A DNA stretch of 19,951 nt from Clostridia bacterium (GCA_900768425.1 CAAGCR010000017.1:1-19951); one strand, 5' to 3'; shown: positions 1 through 6,518, numbered from the stretch's first letter. Notes: generated by a model not told the origin, from the sequence alone. Made by a program: numbers and translations.

Positions 1-462
1 ACAAACCTCTGCGTAATATAATTTCGTCACATTGCCCGCTTTAAATTCTTTTATAAGTTCCTTTTGAACATCTGCATTTTTTGCAAAAATGACTAATCCC
101 AAAGTGTTGCGGTCTAGTCTATGAACTGGCAAAACATCTTTGGCTTGTTTGATTAGTTCAGTTAAGACATTATAGTCGCCATCAGATGTTTCAATACCCT
201 TGCCTTTATCCACCAAAATTATATTGGCATCTTCATAGACAATAGAAAACATTTGCTTTTTTATGGCACTGTCTGGAACATAGGCAACAACCTTGCTACC
301 ACTCAATACCGGCAAATTCTCTTTAATTCTTTCGCCATCAACAATGACATCTTTTTGTCTTAACGCACTCACAAATGCAGAATAAACAATGTCCGGGCAT
401 TGTTTTTCTAACACTTTTAACACCTTATCGGTCTTCTTTACTACTATTTCTAATTTTTTCAT
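1..462 (-). CDS. RluA-family pseudouridine synthase, C-terminal part beyond the window
   Basis: Reading leftward from the ATG at 462 gives an open frame of 154 codons that runs off the window edge. Residues about 12-65 look like the S4-type RNA-binding domain of the family. Residues 114-122 read HRLDRNTLG, the catalytic motif of RluA-type synthases, with D117 the expected catalytic aspartate, followed by LVIFAKN. The enzyme should isomerise specific uridines in rRNA or tRNA in the cytoplasm; which subfamily (RluC, RluD or other) cannot be told from this part. There is no Shine-Dalgarno sequence before the ATG. A -10-like TATAGT at 469-474 ends 6 nt from the start codon, so the message may be leaderless, although no good -35 box is visible. 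The frame, motif and edge truncation are seen; the function follows from the family. Confidence 0.9.
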   Translation of the reverse strand, partial: MKKLEIVVKKTDKVLKVLEKQCPDIVYSAFVSALRQKDVIVDGERIKENLPVLSGSKVVAYVPDSAIKKQMFSIVYEDANIILVDKGKGIETSDGDYNVLTELIKQAKDVLPVHRLDRNTLGLVIFAKNADVQKELIKEFKAGNVTKLYYAEVC

Positions 463-529
463 ATATATACTATAACATTATTTTACAAATTTTGCATTAA
501 AATTGTAGATTTTTTTGTATTAAGTGTAG

Positions 530-535
530 TATAAT
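530..535 (+). promoter_or_regulatory. -10 box of the small membrane protein gene
   Basis: A perfect TATAAT lies 19 nt before the ATG at 555, just upstream of the ribosome binding site AGGAGGA. I see no convincing -35 box at 16-18 nt spacing. Confidence 0.5.
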
Positions 536-554
536 ATAGACATAGGAGGATTTT

Positions 555-779
555 ATGGCAAAAAGTAAAAGTGATTATTTTGGTCTTGGATATTTAGTTA
601 GTATTATTCTAGCAATTATCCCTGTTACTTCTTGGGTTTGCGGAATTATTACACGTATTCAAGAAGGCAAAATTGTTGCAGCAATCATTAGAATATTACT
701 TGGTTTTAATATCATTTGGATATTAGACTTAATCTTTATGATTGTTGGCAAACACATTTTCAGAATACTTAATGTGTAA
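555..779 (+). CDS. small conserved-type membrane protein, function unknown
   Basis: A 74-residue protein with a strong Shine-Dalgarno site (AGGAGG at 545-549 region, 5-6 nt from the ATG). It has two hydrophobic segments, at about residues 11-30 and 39-63, joined by a short charged loop (TRIQEGK), which suggests two membrane-spanning helices with the loop on one face. There is no signal peptidase site and no catalytic motif. It is a single-gene unit: its own promoter lies upstream and a strong bidirectional terminator follows at 800-840. It stands alone on the plus strand among minus-strand genes. I do not recognise the family. Coding is supported by the ribosome site, the hydrophobic pattern and the flanking signals. 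Confidence 0.75.
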   Translation: MAKSKSDYFGLGYLVSIILAIIPVTSWVCGIITRIQEGKIVAAIIRILLGFNIIWILDLIFMIVGKHIFRILNV

Positions 780-799
780 AATACCAAATTTAAAAAAAG

Positions 800-840
800 G
801 TTGCATTAGAAATTATTTTTATAGTAATTTCTAATGCAAC
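800..840. terminator. bidirectional intrinsic terminator
   Basis: A perfect 16-bp stem (800-815 with 825-840) with a 9-nt loop. T-rich tracts follow on the plus strand (841-850) and, read backwards, on the minus strand (792-798), so it serves both the small membrane protein gene and the convergent lipoprotein gene ending at 879. Confidence 0.9.
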
Positions 841-878
841 TTTTTTATTTCTAGTAATATTGCTAAAAGAATTTATGC

Positions 879-1904
879 CTATTCTTCTGTTATTACATCA
901 TCTAAATTAATAGAAATGCTGTCCAATGTAGCCTTATCGAATTCGTATTCTAATAAGGTTGTGCGTACTTGGTTATTGGTTCTATTTTTTGTAGAATCTT
1001 GATATATGTAAGATTCATTGAAAGTATCAACTGTTTTTATTACTCTACCATTTTTTACGACAATTTGGAAGGAGTCATTAAAACTTGATGTGAAAATTTC
1101 ACCAGTTCCTGAGTCGACATCTTCATACCTGCCGGATATGGCAATATTTAAAGTTATAGCCCCATCTGCTTCTCTTCTAAACTCTATTAAACTTGGTTCT
1201 GTACCATAAGCATCTATAAACTCTTGTTTTAAGTTTGTAAGTATGTTTTCATATGTTAAACCCTCTTCAATGCCATAATCTTCTACTTGCTTACTTGTTT
1301 TTAAAGATAAATCATCATCATCTATATAGTTTGGTGCGACATAGTGTGTTCCGTTTGTTGGGAATTCATTGCCACTTGCTTCTTGATGATATACGGTTTT
1401 TAACTCCTCACCTACTTGCATTTGTTTTAACACTTCAAATTGCTTATATGTTAAATTTTCTTCGCCATTTTTATTTACTTCATAACGATAATGCCAGTGA
1501 ACATATTTACCATCACCGCCATAGGTCTCGTAATATTCGTTTTTGGTTTTCGAACCATCATCTCTTAAAATAATATCAGATTTTTTAGTTGTATAATTGC
1601 CAGAATAAACAAGTGTAAAATCTCGCCCGGCAATCCAAAACTGTGCATTTTCTTGTTGGGTATACGCAACTTCCACATTGCAAACTTTACATTTTTTGGT
1701 TACACCGTTTGCAACAAATGTATGTTTTTCTTCATCATATTTGTGATTTCTACAAGCAGTGCAAGTATGCCAATGATATGTATCGTTATACGACCAATTT
1801 TCTTTTGCCAAATGCTCTTTATTACACGCAAGCAAAAAAGTGCTACTTAAAAGAATAAATACAAACACGAAAGCAAAATATAAATAATGTTTTTTAGTTT
1901 TCAT
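879..1904 (-). CDS. putative lipoprotein with a Cys/His zinc-ribbon-like N-terminal segment
   Basis: The start is taken at the ATG at 1904, with AAGGGG 8-9 nt upstream; a longer frame to 1943 lacks a ribosome site. The 341-residue product begins with a lipoprotein signal peptide: charged MKTKK, a hydrophobic run to residue 25 and the lipobox LLAC with C27 as the acylated residue. It should therefore be anchored on the outer face of the membrane. Residues 44-75 hold HWHTCTAC (H44, H46, C48, C51), H61 and CKVC (C72, C75). This resembles the short Cys/His modules seen in many Firmicute surface proteins and could bind zinc. The rest (about 85-341) is polar and rich in Asp, Glu and Thr, with no motif I recognise. 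It ends at the shared terminator 800-840. The lipoprotein call is solid; the role is unknown. Confidence 0.85.
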   Translation of the reverse strand: MKTKKHYLYFAFVFVFILLSSTFLLACNKEHLAKENWSYNDTYHWHTCTACRNHKYDEEKHTFVANGVTKKCKVCNVEVAYTQQENAQFWIAGRDFTLVYSGNYTTKKSDIILRDDGSKTKNEYYETYGGDGKYVHWHYRYEVNKNGEENLTYKQFEVLKQMQVGEELKTVYHQEASGNEFPTNGTHYVAPNYIDDDDLSLKTSKQVEDYGIEEGLTYENILTNLKQEFIDAYGTEPSLIEFRREADGAITLNIAISGRYEDVDSGTGEIFTSSFNDSFQIVVKNGRVIKTVDTFNESYIYQDSTKNRTNNQVRTTLLEYEFDKATLDSISINLDDVITEE

Positions 1905-2101
1905 AAATTTTCCCCTTATTAAGCAAACCATAATATTTGACAAATCACCATTTTATTAAAATTCGCAAATTAAAAATATAACAATACATTTTAAATATAT
2001 GTAATTAAAAAATATATTGTTGATTAATTGTACCATAACTACAATATGATGTCTACACAATAAAATACAAAAAATTATGTATTGCCAAAATAAAAGTAAA
2101 A

Positions 2102-2144
2102 AAAAGATTATATTTTGACCTAATTGCAAAATATAATCTTTTTA
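2102..2144 (-). terminator. intrinsic terminator of the rubrerythrin gene
   Basis: A 17-bp stem (2102-2118 with 2128-2144) and a 9-nt loop, starting a few nt after the rubrerythrin stop codon and followed on the minus strand by a T-rich tract (A-run at 2097-2106 on the plus strand). Confidence 0.85.
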
Positions 2145-2148
2145 AATT

Positions 2149-2682
2149 CTAATAATTTTCTTTTAAAATTTCAAAGTATGCTTGTGGATGAGCACAAACT
2201 GGGCAAACCGCTGGGGCTTCTTTGCCAACATGAATGTGTCCGCAATTTGTACATATCCAAACTTTTTCATCTTCTTTAACAAAAACTTGTTTTTCTTTTA
2301 CATTTTTTGCCAAACGCAAATATCTTTCTTCGTGGCGTTTTTCAATTAATGCAACACCTTCAAATTGACGAGCAATTGCTTCAAAGCCTTCTTCTCTGGC
2401 AACCTTTGCCATTTCTTTATACATTTCTGTCCATTCGCCATTTTCACCGGCAGCGGCTGCTAAAAGATTTTCATAAGTGTCACCTATACCGCCTAAATGT
2501 TTAAACCAAAGTTTGGCGTGTTCCATTTCATTTTTTGCTGTTTCTTCAAAAATTGCAGCAATTTGATTATAACCTTCTTTTTTTGCCTTTGATGCAAAAT
2601 AAGTATATTTGTTTCGTGCTTGACTTTCACCAGCAAATGCTTTTAATAAATTTGCTTCTGTTTTACTACCTTTAAGTTCCAT
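2149..2682 (-). CDS. rbr: rubrerythrin (peroxide-reducing di-iron protein)
   Basis: A 177-residue cytoplasmic protein with the classic two-domain layout. Residues 1-135 form the ferritin-like four-helix bundle with di-iron ligands: E19 in the first helix, E52-x-x-H55, and E114-x-x-H117 followed by E118/E119. Residues 140-177 form a rubredoxin-like domain with C144-x-x-C147 and C160-x-x-C163 binding one iron. Rubrerythrins reduce hydrogen peroxide to water with electrons from NAD(P)H via rubredoxin-type carriers and are typical of anaerobes. A good ribosome site (AAGGAG) lies 8 nt before the ATG. The gene is monocistronic with a near-consensus promoter at 2709-2737 and its own terminator at 2102-2144. 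I see no clear PerR-type box in the promoter, so oxidative control is not shown by the sequence. Length and motifs are normal for the family. Confidence 0.97.
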   Translation of the reverse strand: MELKGSKTEANLLKAFAGESQARNKYTYFASKAKKEGYNQIAAIFEETAKNEMEHAKLWFKHLGGIGDTYENLLAAAAGENGEWTEMYKEMAKVAREEGFEAIARQFEGVALIEKRHEERYLRLAKNVKEKQVFVKEDEKVWICTNCGHIHVGKEAPAVCPVCAHPQAYFEILKENY

Positions 2683-2708
2683 ATTAAATCTCCTTTTATC
2701 ACAAAAGT

Positions 2709-2737
2709 ATTTTACTAAATAAACATATTATTGTCAA
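2709..2737 (-). promoter_or_regulatory. strong sigma-A promoter of rubrerythrin
   Basis: Read on the minus strand: TTGACA (2737-2732), 17-nt spacer, TAAAAT (2714-2709), about 27 nt upstream of the start codon. Confidence 0.9.
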
Positions 2738-2777
2738 AGTTATTATTGAGATTGTTTAAAATTTTTAAATTAGATTT

Positions 2778-3395
2778 CTACATATCATAAAAGATTATTC
2801 CAATGGTAGGCAACTCACAACTATAAGTTTGTGTTTTACTTTCCTTATCCACCAATAAAGGTTCGTACAATCCAACTTTGCTAGTTCTAATATCTAATGT
2901 TAATAAATAAAACCCACCCATTATATCGTACATTCGTGGAGTTGATATTGTAAATTTCCACAAATTATCACTACCTAATTGAGGTAATTCATTATTATAA
3001 TATGACACATCTTTACGATTACCGGTTGGTGTTGGATAAATTGAAGTATTTGCAAATATCAAGTACCCGCATAATGGTTAAAATCCATTTAATTTTTCAA
3101 TTATTTCTTCCTTTGACATATCATTATATATAAGATTAGGGTTTGTATTTAAAAATGATAAAAAATTATCTACATTATCTTCTGTTAAGTTATTATATAC
3201 ATCATAAATTTCATGTTTACTTGTTTGAAAAATATTGTTTAGTTCCGTTGCTGTCTTGCCTTCATAAGACATTGAATATCCCAACGAACCATTGATATTT
3301 AATTGTGCGAAGTCAAGCGCAAAAACACTTGCTAGCATTGCTGATAGTGCTAACACAAAAGAAATTACACTAAATAATAAATGTCTTTTTTTCAC
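2778..3395 (-). pseudogene. secreted-protein family member broken by one in-frame TAA
   Basis: Two frames, 3395-3078 and 3077-2778, are in the same register and separated only by the TAA at 3080-3078. Together they would make about 205 residues. Start choice: the minus-strand promoter 3433-3405 (TTGACC, 17 nt, TATAAT) would start RNA just downstream of the ATG at 3404, so the GTG at 3395 is preferred; it gives MKKRHLLFS, matching MRKHRFTFS of the paralogue at 5699-6367. The N-terminus is a signal peptide or membrane anchor followed by LNINGSLGY. The C-terminus ends in SCELPTIGII, matching CASMPFVGIF and CEQVPFMGLL in the paralogues. Around the stop the frame reads NGF-stop-PLCGY; paralogues have DGYCLIDRY and NKGYNLCFF at the same place without a gap. 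So this is one nonsense change in an otherwise intact gene. A shortened 105-residue secreted product remains possible. Function unknown. Confidence 0.75.
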
Positions 3396-3404
3396 AATAT
3401 ACAT

Positions 3405-3433
3405 ATTATAGAACAAATGATTTTTGGGGTCAA
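3405..3433 (-). promoter_or_regulatory. sigma-A promoter of the broken secreted-protein gene
   Basis: Minus strand TTGACC (3433-3428), 17-nt spacer, TATAAT (3410-3405). The GTG start at 3395 is 9 nt after the -10 box, leaving almost no leader. Confidence 0.75.
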
Positions 3434-3477
3434 ATAAAAAATTCACTCATTTTGGTTTTTAATAAATTTATTCAAAA

Positions 3478-3499
3478 AACAAAAAATATGGTTTTTGTT
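3478..3499 (-). terminator. weak AT-rich terminator after the unknown 136-residue gene
   Basis: An 8-bp stem (3478-3485 with 3492-3499) with a 6-nt loop followed by four T on the minus strand. It has only one G-C pair, so efficiency is doubtful. It lies between the stop at 3566 and the next promoter at 3433. Confidence 0.4.
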
Positions 3500-3565
3500 A
3501 TTTTTCTGTTTGTAAAGTAACTACTATTATTATTAGCGAAATCTAACAATAAATTCAAAAAACGA

Positions 3566-3976
3566 TTAAATTATTTGTCCCACACTATACTGTTTATTTT
3601 GATATATAATCGTATAATTTAATTCTAAATCACTCAACATTGTTTTAAAATACTCTTTCATATCCCAATCTAAACCAAACACCAAAGTGTAATCAAATTT
3701 TTTCATAAACTCAATTACGCTGTATTGATTTCCATTAAAAAGGAATGGTTTATCGCCAAATAAATTTAAATAAAAATTCTCATTATTACTATTAAATTTT
3801 ACAACTTCGGCTTTAAAAAAATCTATAATTGATGTTATGATATTATCATTTATTTGTACAATGAATTGCTTATAACCTAAATCCAATAATTGCTTTATAT
3901 ACTTTTTTGTTATTAAATATAATTCATCAGAGAAACAGACATTTTGCGGTTTTAAAATTAAACAAGATTTTTCCAT
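3566..3976 (-). CDS. protein of unknown function, possibly SLOG-like
   Basis: A 136-residue soluble protein starting at the ATG at 3976; an upstream TTG at 3982 is less likely. The near-perfect promoter at 3983-4011 has its -10 box ending 6 nt before this ATG, so the mRNA should begin at or next to the start codon and no Shine-Dalgarno site exists. The pattern around residues 15-50 (an amphipathic helix, then LLDLGYKQFIV and a hydrophobic strand) is reminiscent of the nucleotide-binding start of SLOG/DUF1273-type Rossmann proteins, but the glycine motif is absent. I regard that as a weak guess. It is divergent from the Xre-type regulator gene at 4067, with a palindrome overlapping its -35 box, which suggests that regulator may control it. 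Confidence 0.7.
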   Translation of the reverse strand: MEKSCLILKPQNVCFSDELYLITKKYIKQLLDLGYKQFIVQINDNIITSIIDFFKAEVVKFNSNNENFYLNLFGDKPFLFNGNQYSVIEFMKKFDYTLVFGLDWDMKEYFKTMLSDLELNYTIIYQNKQYSVGQII

Positions 3977-3982
3977 AATCAA

Positions 3983-4011
3983 ATTATACTATTTAAATTA
4001 ACGTAAGTCAA
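3983..4011 (-). promoter_or_regulatory. sigma-A promoter giving a leaderless mRNA
   Basis: Minus strand TTGACT (4011-4006), 17-nt spacer, TATAAT (3988-3983), then 6 nt to the ATG at 3976. Its -35 box overlaps the palindrome 4008-4027. Confidence 0.85.
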
Positions 4012-4027
4012 ATATTACAGTATTTGA
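4008..4027. promoter_or_regulatory. palindromic operator candidate between divergent genes
   Basis: Perfect 7-bp inverted repeat TCAAATA / TATTTGA with a 6-nt centre (TTACAG). It covers the -35 box of the leftward promoter and lies 40 nt before the Xre-type regulator start. Its size and position suit autoregulation by a dimeric helix-turn-helix protein. Confidence 0.55.
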
Positions 4028-4066
4028 ATTGCGTATTTTTAAAATATTTTTAGTTAATATATTTAT

Positions 4067-4318
4067 ATGGAAAATTTTATAAATTTAGGTAATGCAACTG
4101 GCAAAAGAGTAAAAGAGTTGTTATTTCAAAATAAAATGTCAGTTTATAGACTAGCCCAAATAACTTGTTTAAGAGAAAGAACATTAAGCAATTTGATTAA
4201 TGGCAGAACTGCAGATGTAAAAATGTCCACCGTATATTTAATTAGTTCTGCCTTTAATATGGATATTTTAGAATTTTTATCTCCCGATTATTTTAGGAAC
4301 AATAATATTGAGATATAA
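4067..4318 (+). CDS. Xre/Cro-type helix-turn-helix regulator
   Basis: An 83-residue cytoplasmic protein that is essentially one HTH_3/HTH_26-type DNA-binding domain. Residues about 10-65 show the family pattern: GKRVKELLFQNKMS, then the turn and recognition helix YRLAQITCLRERTLSNLING, then a closing helix and the usual hydrophobic end (MDILEFL). There is no Shine-Dalgarno sequence; a TAATAT 6 nt before the ATG could be the -10 box of a leaderless transcript. The gene is divergent from the unknown gene at 3566 and convergent with the HipA/CtkA-like kinase at 4651. Small regulators of this kind often repress their own gene and neighbours, and HipB-type partners of HipA kinases belong to the same fold. 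The pairing with the kinase here is only suggested by proximity, since they are not in one operon. Confidence 0.85.
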   Translation: MENFINLGNATGKRVKELLFQNKMSVYRLAQITCLRERTLSNLINGRTADVKMSTVYLISSAFNMDILEFLSPDYFRNNNIEI

Positions 4319-4330
4319 TTAATTATGAAG

Positions 4331-4437
4331 TTTTATAAGTCTATTTATAAAACTTTGTAATTTTATACACTTTTATAAATGCATTTATAAAACTTTTTAT
4401 ATTAGGGTCGTTTTATAAATGCATTTTTTAACTTTTT
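4331..4437. repeat. three tandem AT-rich palindromic units with 40-bp period
   Basis: Units begin at 4331, 4371 and 4411 with TTTTATAA, followed by a symmetric ATTTATAAAACTTT half in units 1 and 2; unit 3 has lost two bases of it. Unit 2 holds a perfect 22-bp palindrome at 4371-4392. In unit 1 the symmetry is an 11-bp stem (4328-4338 with 4345-4355). The array follows the Xre gene stop by 12 nt. It may be a transcription end signal, an operator array or an iteron-like element. Confidence 0.65.
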
Positions 4438-4642
4438 ACACTTTTGTTGTTTTTTCAGTTATATAAAACATTAACGAGTAAATGCAAAACATAATAACTA
4501 TTAAAGGCTACTCTTTATTATCAAAATGTTTTAATTTGCTACTAATGTGAATAAAAATATATCTTTCAATGAATAAATACAAGTTTATCTTTGTTAATAA
4601 CAAATTTGATAGATAGCTATTTGTTAATGGGTGGTATTAAAA
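4438..4642. other. non-coding stretch between convergent genes
   Basis: AT-rich, no open frame with a ribosome site. It holds one small palindrome, TTTGTTA-A-TAACAAA at 4590-4604, whose left arm recurs at 4620-4626. No other structure seen. Confidence 0.4.
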
Positions 4643-4664
4643 AAGCAGTCTTATTTGACTGCTT
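4643..4664 (-). terminator. terminator overlapping the kinase stop codon
   Basis: Perfect 8-bp stem AAGCAGTC / GACTGCTT (4643-4650, 4657-4664). The TAA stop at 4653-4651 is in the 6-nt loop and a run of six T follows on the minus strand. The last codons of the kinase gene form one arm. Confidence 0.85.
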
Positions 4665-5637
4665 CGTTTTCGTTTGTTTTATCTTGTGTGGTTAGTTTGT
4701 TCTTTGTATATAAATTGTAAAGTCTATTGCGTGAGTAGTTGAAAATTTGTTTTGTAAATTCTTCATAACTCTCATCAATTTTATAGCCCTGATTTTGCAA
4801 ATCGGCATATACAGCATCAATATCTGCATTTTTTATTAATTTTCTTAATAAAAAGTCGCATTTTTTATCATTTTTTGCCATATCAATTATTTGGTTTGCA
4901 ACAAAATCAAAACCTTTAAGCCCATAACATTTATCCAACTGATATGGGGTTATCATTCCACCGCTTATAAAATAATTATCAACATATTCTTCTGCACTTT
5001 CAAAATCATTAGAATTGCCAAACATAAAAGTAGATACAAAAAAACTATATTCATTGTCATAAAGTGGTGCAATTTTTAAGCAATAATCTTTGTCTTGAAT
5101 TAAAGATATGTTGTTCATATGCCTATCTTCTTGATATGTCAATAAATCAAAAATCATATATGTATAAAGCGAATAATAAATTTGTTCGTAATTAATGCTA
5201 CCATATAAAAAATCTTTTTGTCTTAAATTTATCATTATGGAGTCTAAATTTTTCTCACAAGAAGTTACATCGCAAAGTGGCAAAATTCTTTCACCATCTT
5301 TCAAAAAGTTGACCGATGCAATACCCTCAACTTGATTATCTAGTGTTGCCGAAGAATATTCCGCACAATTTATTCCCATTCTTTTTGCAAGATTGTAGCA
5401 AAGAATTTCATTAAAACTTTGCATTTTGCTAATATCCTTAAATTTTAAAGCCTTAATGTTTTTAAATATAACATCGCCTTTAACAGACTTAAACCAATAA
5501 GTGCCAAAATCTTCGGTTGACTTACCGATTTTACCATCTCGCTCTTTCTTTTGTTTTAAACTAAGCATTAACCCTTTTGCAAGTTTAATATCATTAAACT
5601 TATCATAATTTTTAATTATCGCTCTAAATTCTTTCAT
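4651..5637 (-). CDS. HipA/CtkA-like serine/threonine kinase
   Basis: A 328-residue protein close in length to H. pylori CtkA and shorter than full HipA. The kinase landmarks are in order: GTYWFK with K50 as the likely ATP-binding lysine, E77 in the following helix, a hinge at about 97-115, the catalytic loop EDRHMNNISL with D171 and N175/N176, and the metal-binding APLYDNEYSF with D194. This DRHxxN ... APLYD arrangement is the hallmark of the HipA C-terminal fold. Such kinases phosphorylate proteins such as aminoacyl-tRNA synthetases (HipA) or host proteins (CtkA); the target here is unknown. The N-terminal HipA domain is reduced or absent. The gene is monocistronic with a consensus promoter at 5644-5672 placed for a leaderless mRNA. 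No HipB is in the operon; the nearest HTH gene is convergent at 4067-4318. Confidence 0.8.
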   Translation of the reverse strand: MKEFRAIIKNYDKFNDIKLAKGLMLSLKQKKERDGKIGKSTEDFGTYWFKSVKGDVIFKNIKALKFKDISKMQSFNEILCYNLAKRMGINCAEYSSATLDNQVEGIASVNFLKDGERILPLCDVTSCEKNLDSIMINLRQKDFLYGSINYEQIYYSLYTYMIFDLLTYQEDRHMNNISLIQDKDYCLKIAPLYDNEYSFFVSTFMFGNSNDFESAEEYVDNYFISGGMITPYQLDKCYGLKGFDFVANQIIDMAKNDKKCDFLLRKLIKNADIDAVYADLQNQGYKIDESYEEFTKQIFNYSRNRLYNLYTKNKLTTQDKTNENEAVK

Positions 5638-5643
5638 ACTAAT

Positions 5644-5672
5644 ATTTTAAAATACACAAACCATTTTGTCAA
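5644..5672 (-). promoter_or_regulatory. sigma-A promoter of the kinase gene, leaderless geometry
   Basis: Minus strand TTGACA (5672-5667), 17-nt spacer, TAAAAT (5649-5644), then 6 nt to the ATG at 5637. No Shine-Dalgarno site can fit. Confidence 0.85.
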
Positions 5673-5698
5673 TGATAAAAAAACATATTCACATCACT

Positions 5699-6367
5699 TT
5701 ATTCCGGTAGATATGTTAAGAAAATACCTACAAATGGCATACTGGCACAAGTTGCCTGGAAAATGTGCTCATTTTTATCAATCAAAATCAAATACTCATT
5801 TAGTTGTAGTAATTCATACTTGTATGTATTTAAATCCAAACATAATAAATACAAATCTAGTAAATCTTGTGTATAATTTGCAACTGCCATTTGAAATGTA
5901 TATTTACTGTCATCATCTTCACTTTTTACAGGAGTTTTATTATTTATATATTCAACTCCTTTTTCAGGCTCATGTGATACATTAATGTGTTCAGGGAATA
6001 TACTCTTTTCATCAAAGACATAATATCTATCTATTAAACAATAGCCATCATAAAAACTTTCATATACCCTTTCATAATCACCATCGTTAAAGCATTCTGG
6101 ATACTGCTTTAAGCCATCTAAAAACACCTTAACACCTGCATTTGATTGGTCATTATTTAAATCATTATACAATTGATATAATGAAGGTTTATCTATTTTG
6201 AATTTATTGTTTAAAACACTTGCCGAATTTAGTTCTCTCTGTTGTATATATCCCAAAGAACCATTAATATTAAGATGAGCATCATTTAAAGAATAAACAC
6301 CAATAAACAAAGCAGACAAAGATAAAACAAATGCTATTATACTAAATGTAAAACGATGTTTTCTCAT
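5699..6367 (-). CDS. membrane-anchored or secreted protein, GSLGY paralogue family
   Basis: The ATG at 6367 has AAGGAG 8 nt upstream and gives 222 residues; the longer frame to 6415 has no ribosome site. Residues 1-27 are a signal peptide or uncleaved anchor (MRKHR, then a hydrophobic stretch to about residue 24). Then comes LNINGSLGY at 32-40, a central region with LYQLYNDL, and the C-terminal CASMPFVGIFLTYL. It shares all these blocks with the broken gene at 2778-3395 and the partial gene at 19337-19951. The body is acidic and Tyr/Asn-rich, as in extracellular proteins; no enzyme motif or cell-wall anchor is visible. It has its own promoter at 6396-6425. No function is recognised. Confidence 0.8.
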   Translation of the reverse strand: MRKHRFTFSIIAFVLSLSALFIGVYSLNDAHLNINGSLGYIQQRELNSASVLNNKFKIDKPSLYQLYNDLNNDQSNAGVKVFLDGLKQYPECFNDGDYERVYESFYDGYCLIDRYYVFDEKSIFPEHINVSHEPEKGVEYINNKTPVKSEDDDSKYTFQMAVANYTQDLLDLYLLCLDLNTYKYELLQLNEYLILIDKNEHIFQATCASMPFVGIFLTYLPE

Positions 6368-6395
6368 AATATTCTCCTTAATTATTTTATATCTT

Positions 6396-6425
6396 ATTAT
6401 AATTTTTATAAGCAACTAATGTCAA
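6396..6425 (-). promoter_or_regulatory. sigma-A promoter of the GSLGY-family gene
   Basis: Minus strand TTGACA (6425-6420), 18-nt spacer, TATAAT (6401-6396), with a normal leader and Shine-Dalgarno site before the ATG at 6367. Confidence 0.8.
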
Positions 6426-6470
6426 ATTGTTTTAAATTCATTTTATAATATACAAAAAAATAAAACATAA

Positions 6471-6503
6471 AAAACACACGACTGGGTTGAAATCGTGTGT
6501 TTT
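6471..6503 (-). terminator. terminator at the far end of the tuf transcript
   Basis: Perfect 11-bp stem AAAACACACGA / TCGTGTGTTTT with an 11-nt loop, followed on the minus strand by a T-rich tract (plus-strand A-runs at 6454-6471). It is 218 nt after the tuf stop and is the last of six consecutive hairpins. Confidence 0.75.
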
Positions 6504-6518
6504 GGGTTTGTAAGATTT

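Noticed and set aside
3063..3092. Selenocysteine or pyrrolysine recoding at the break in the secreted-protein gene
   Set aside because: The stop is TAA, not TGA or TAG, and no insertion element or conserved residue is present at the aligned site.
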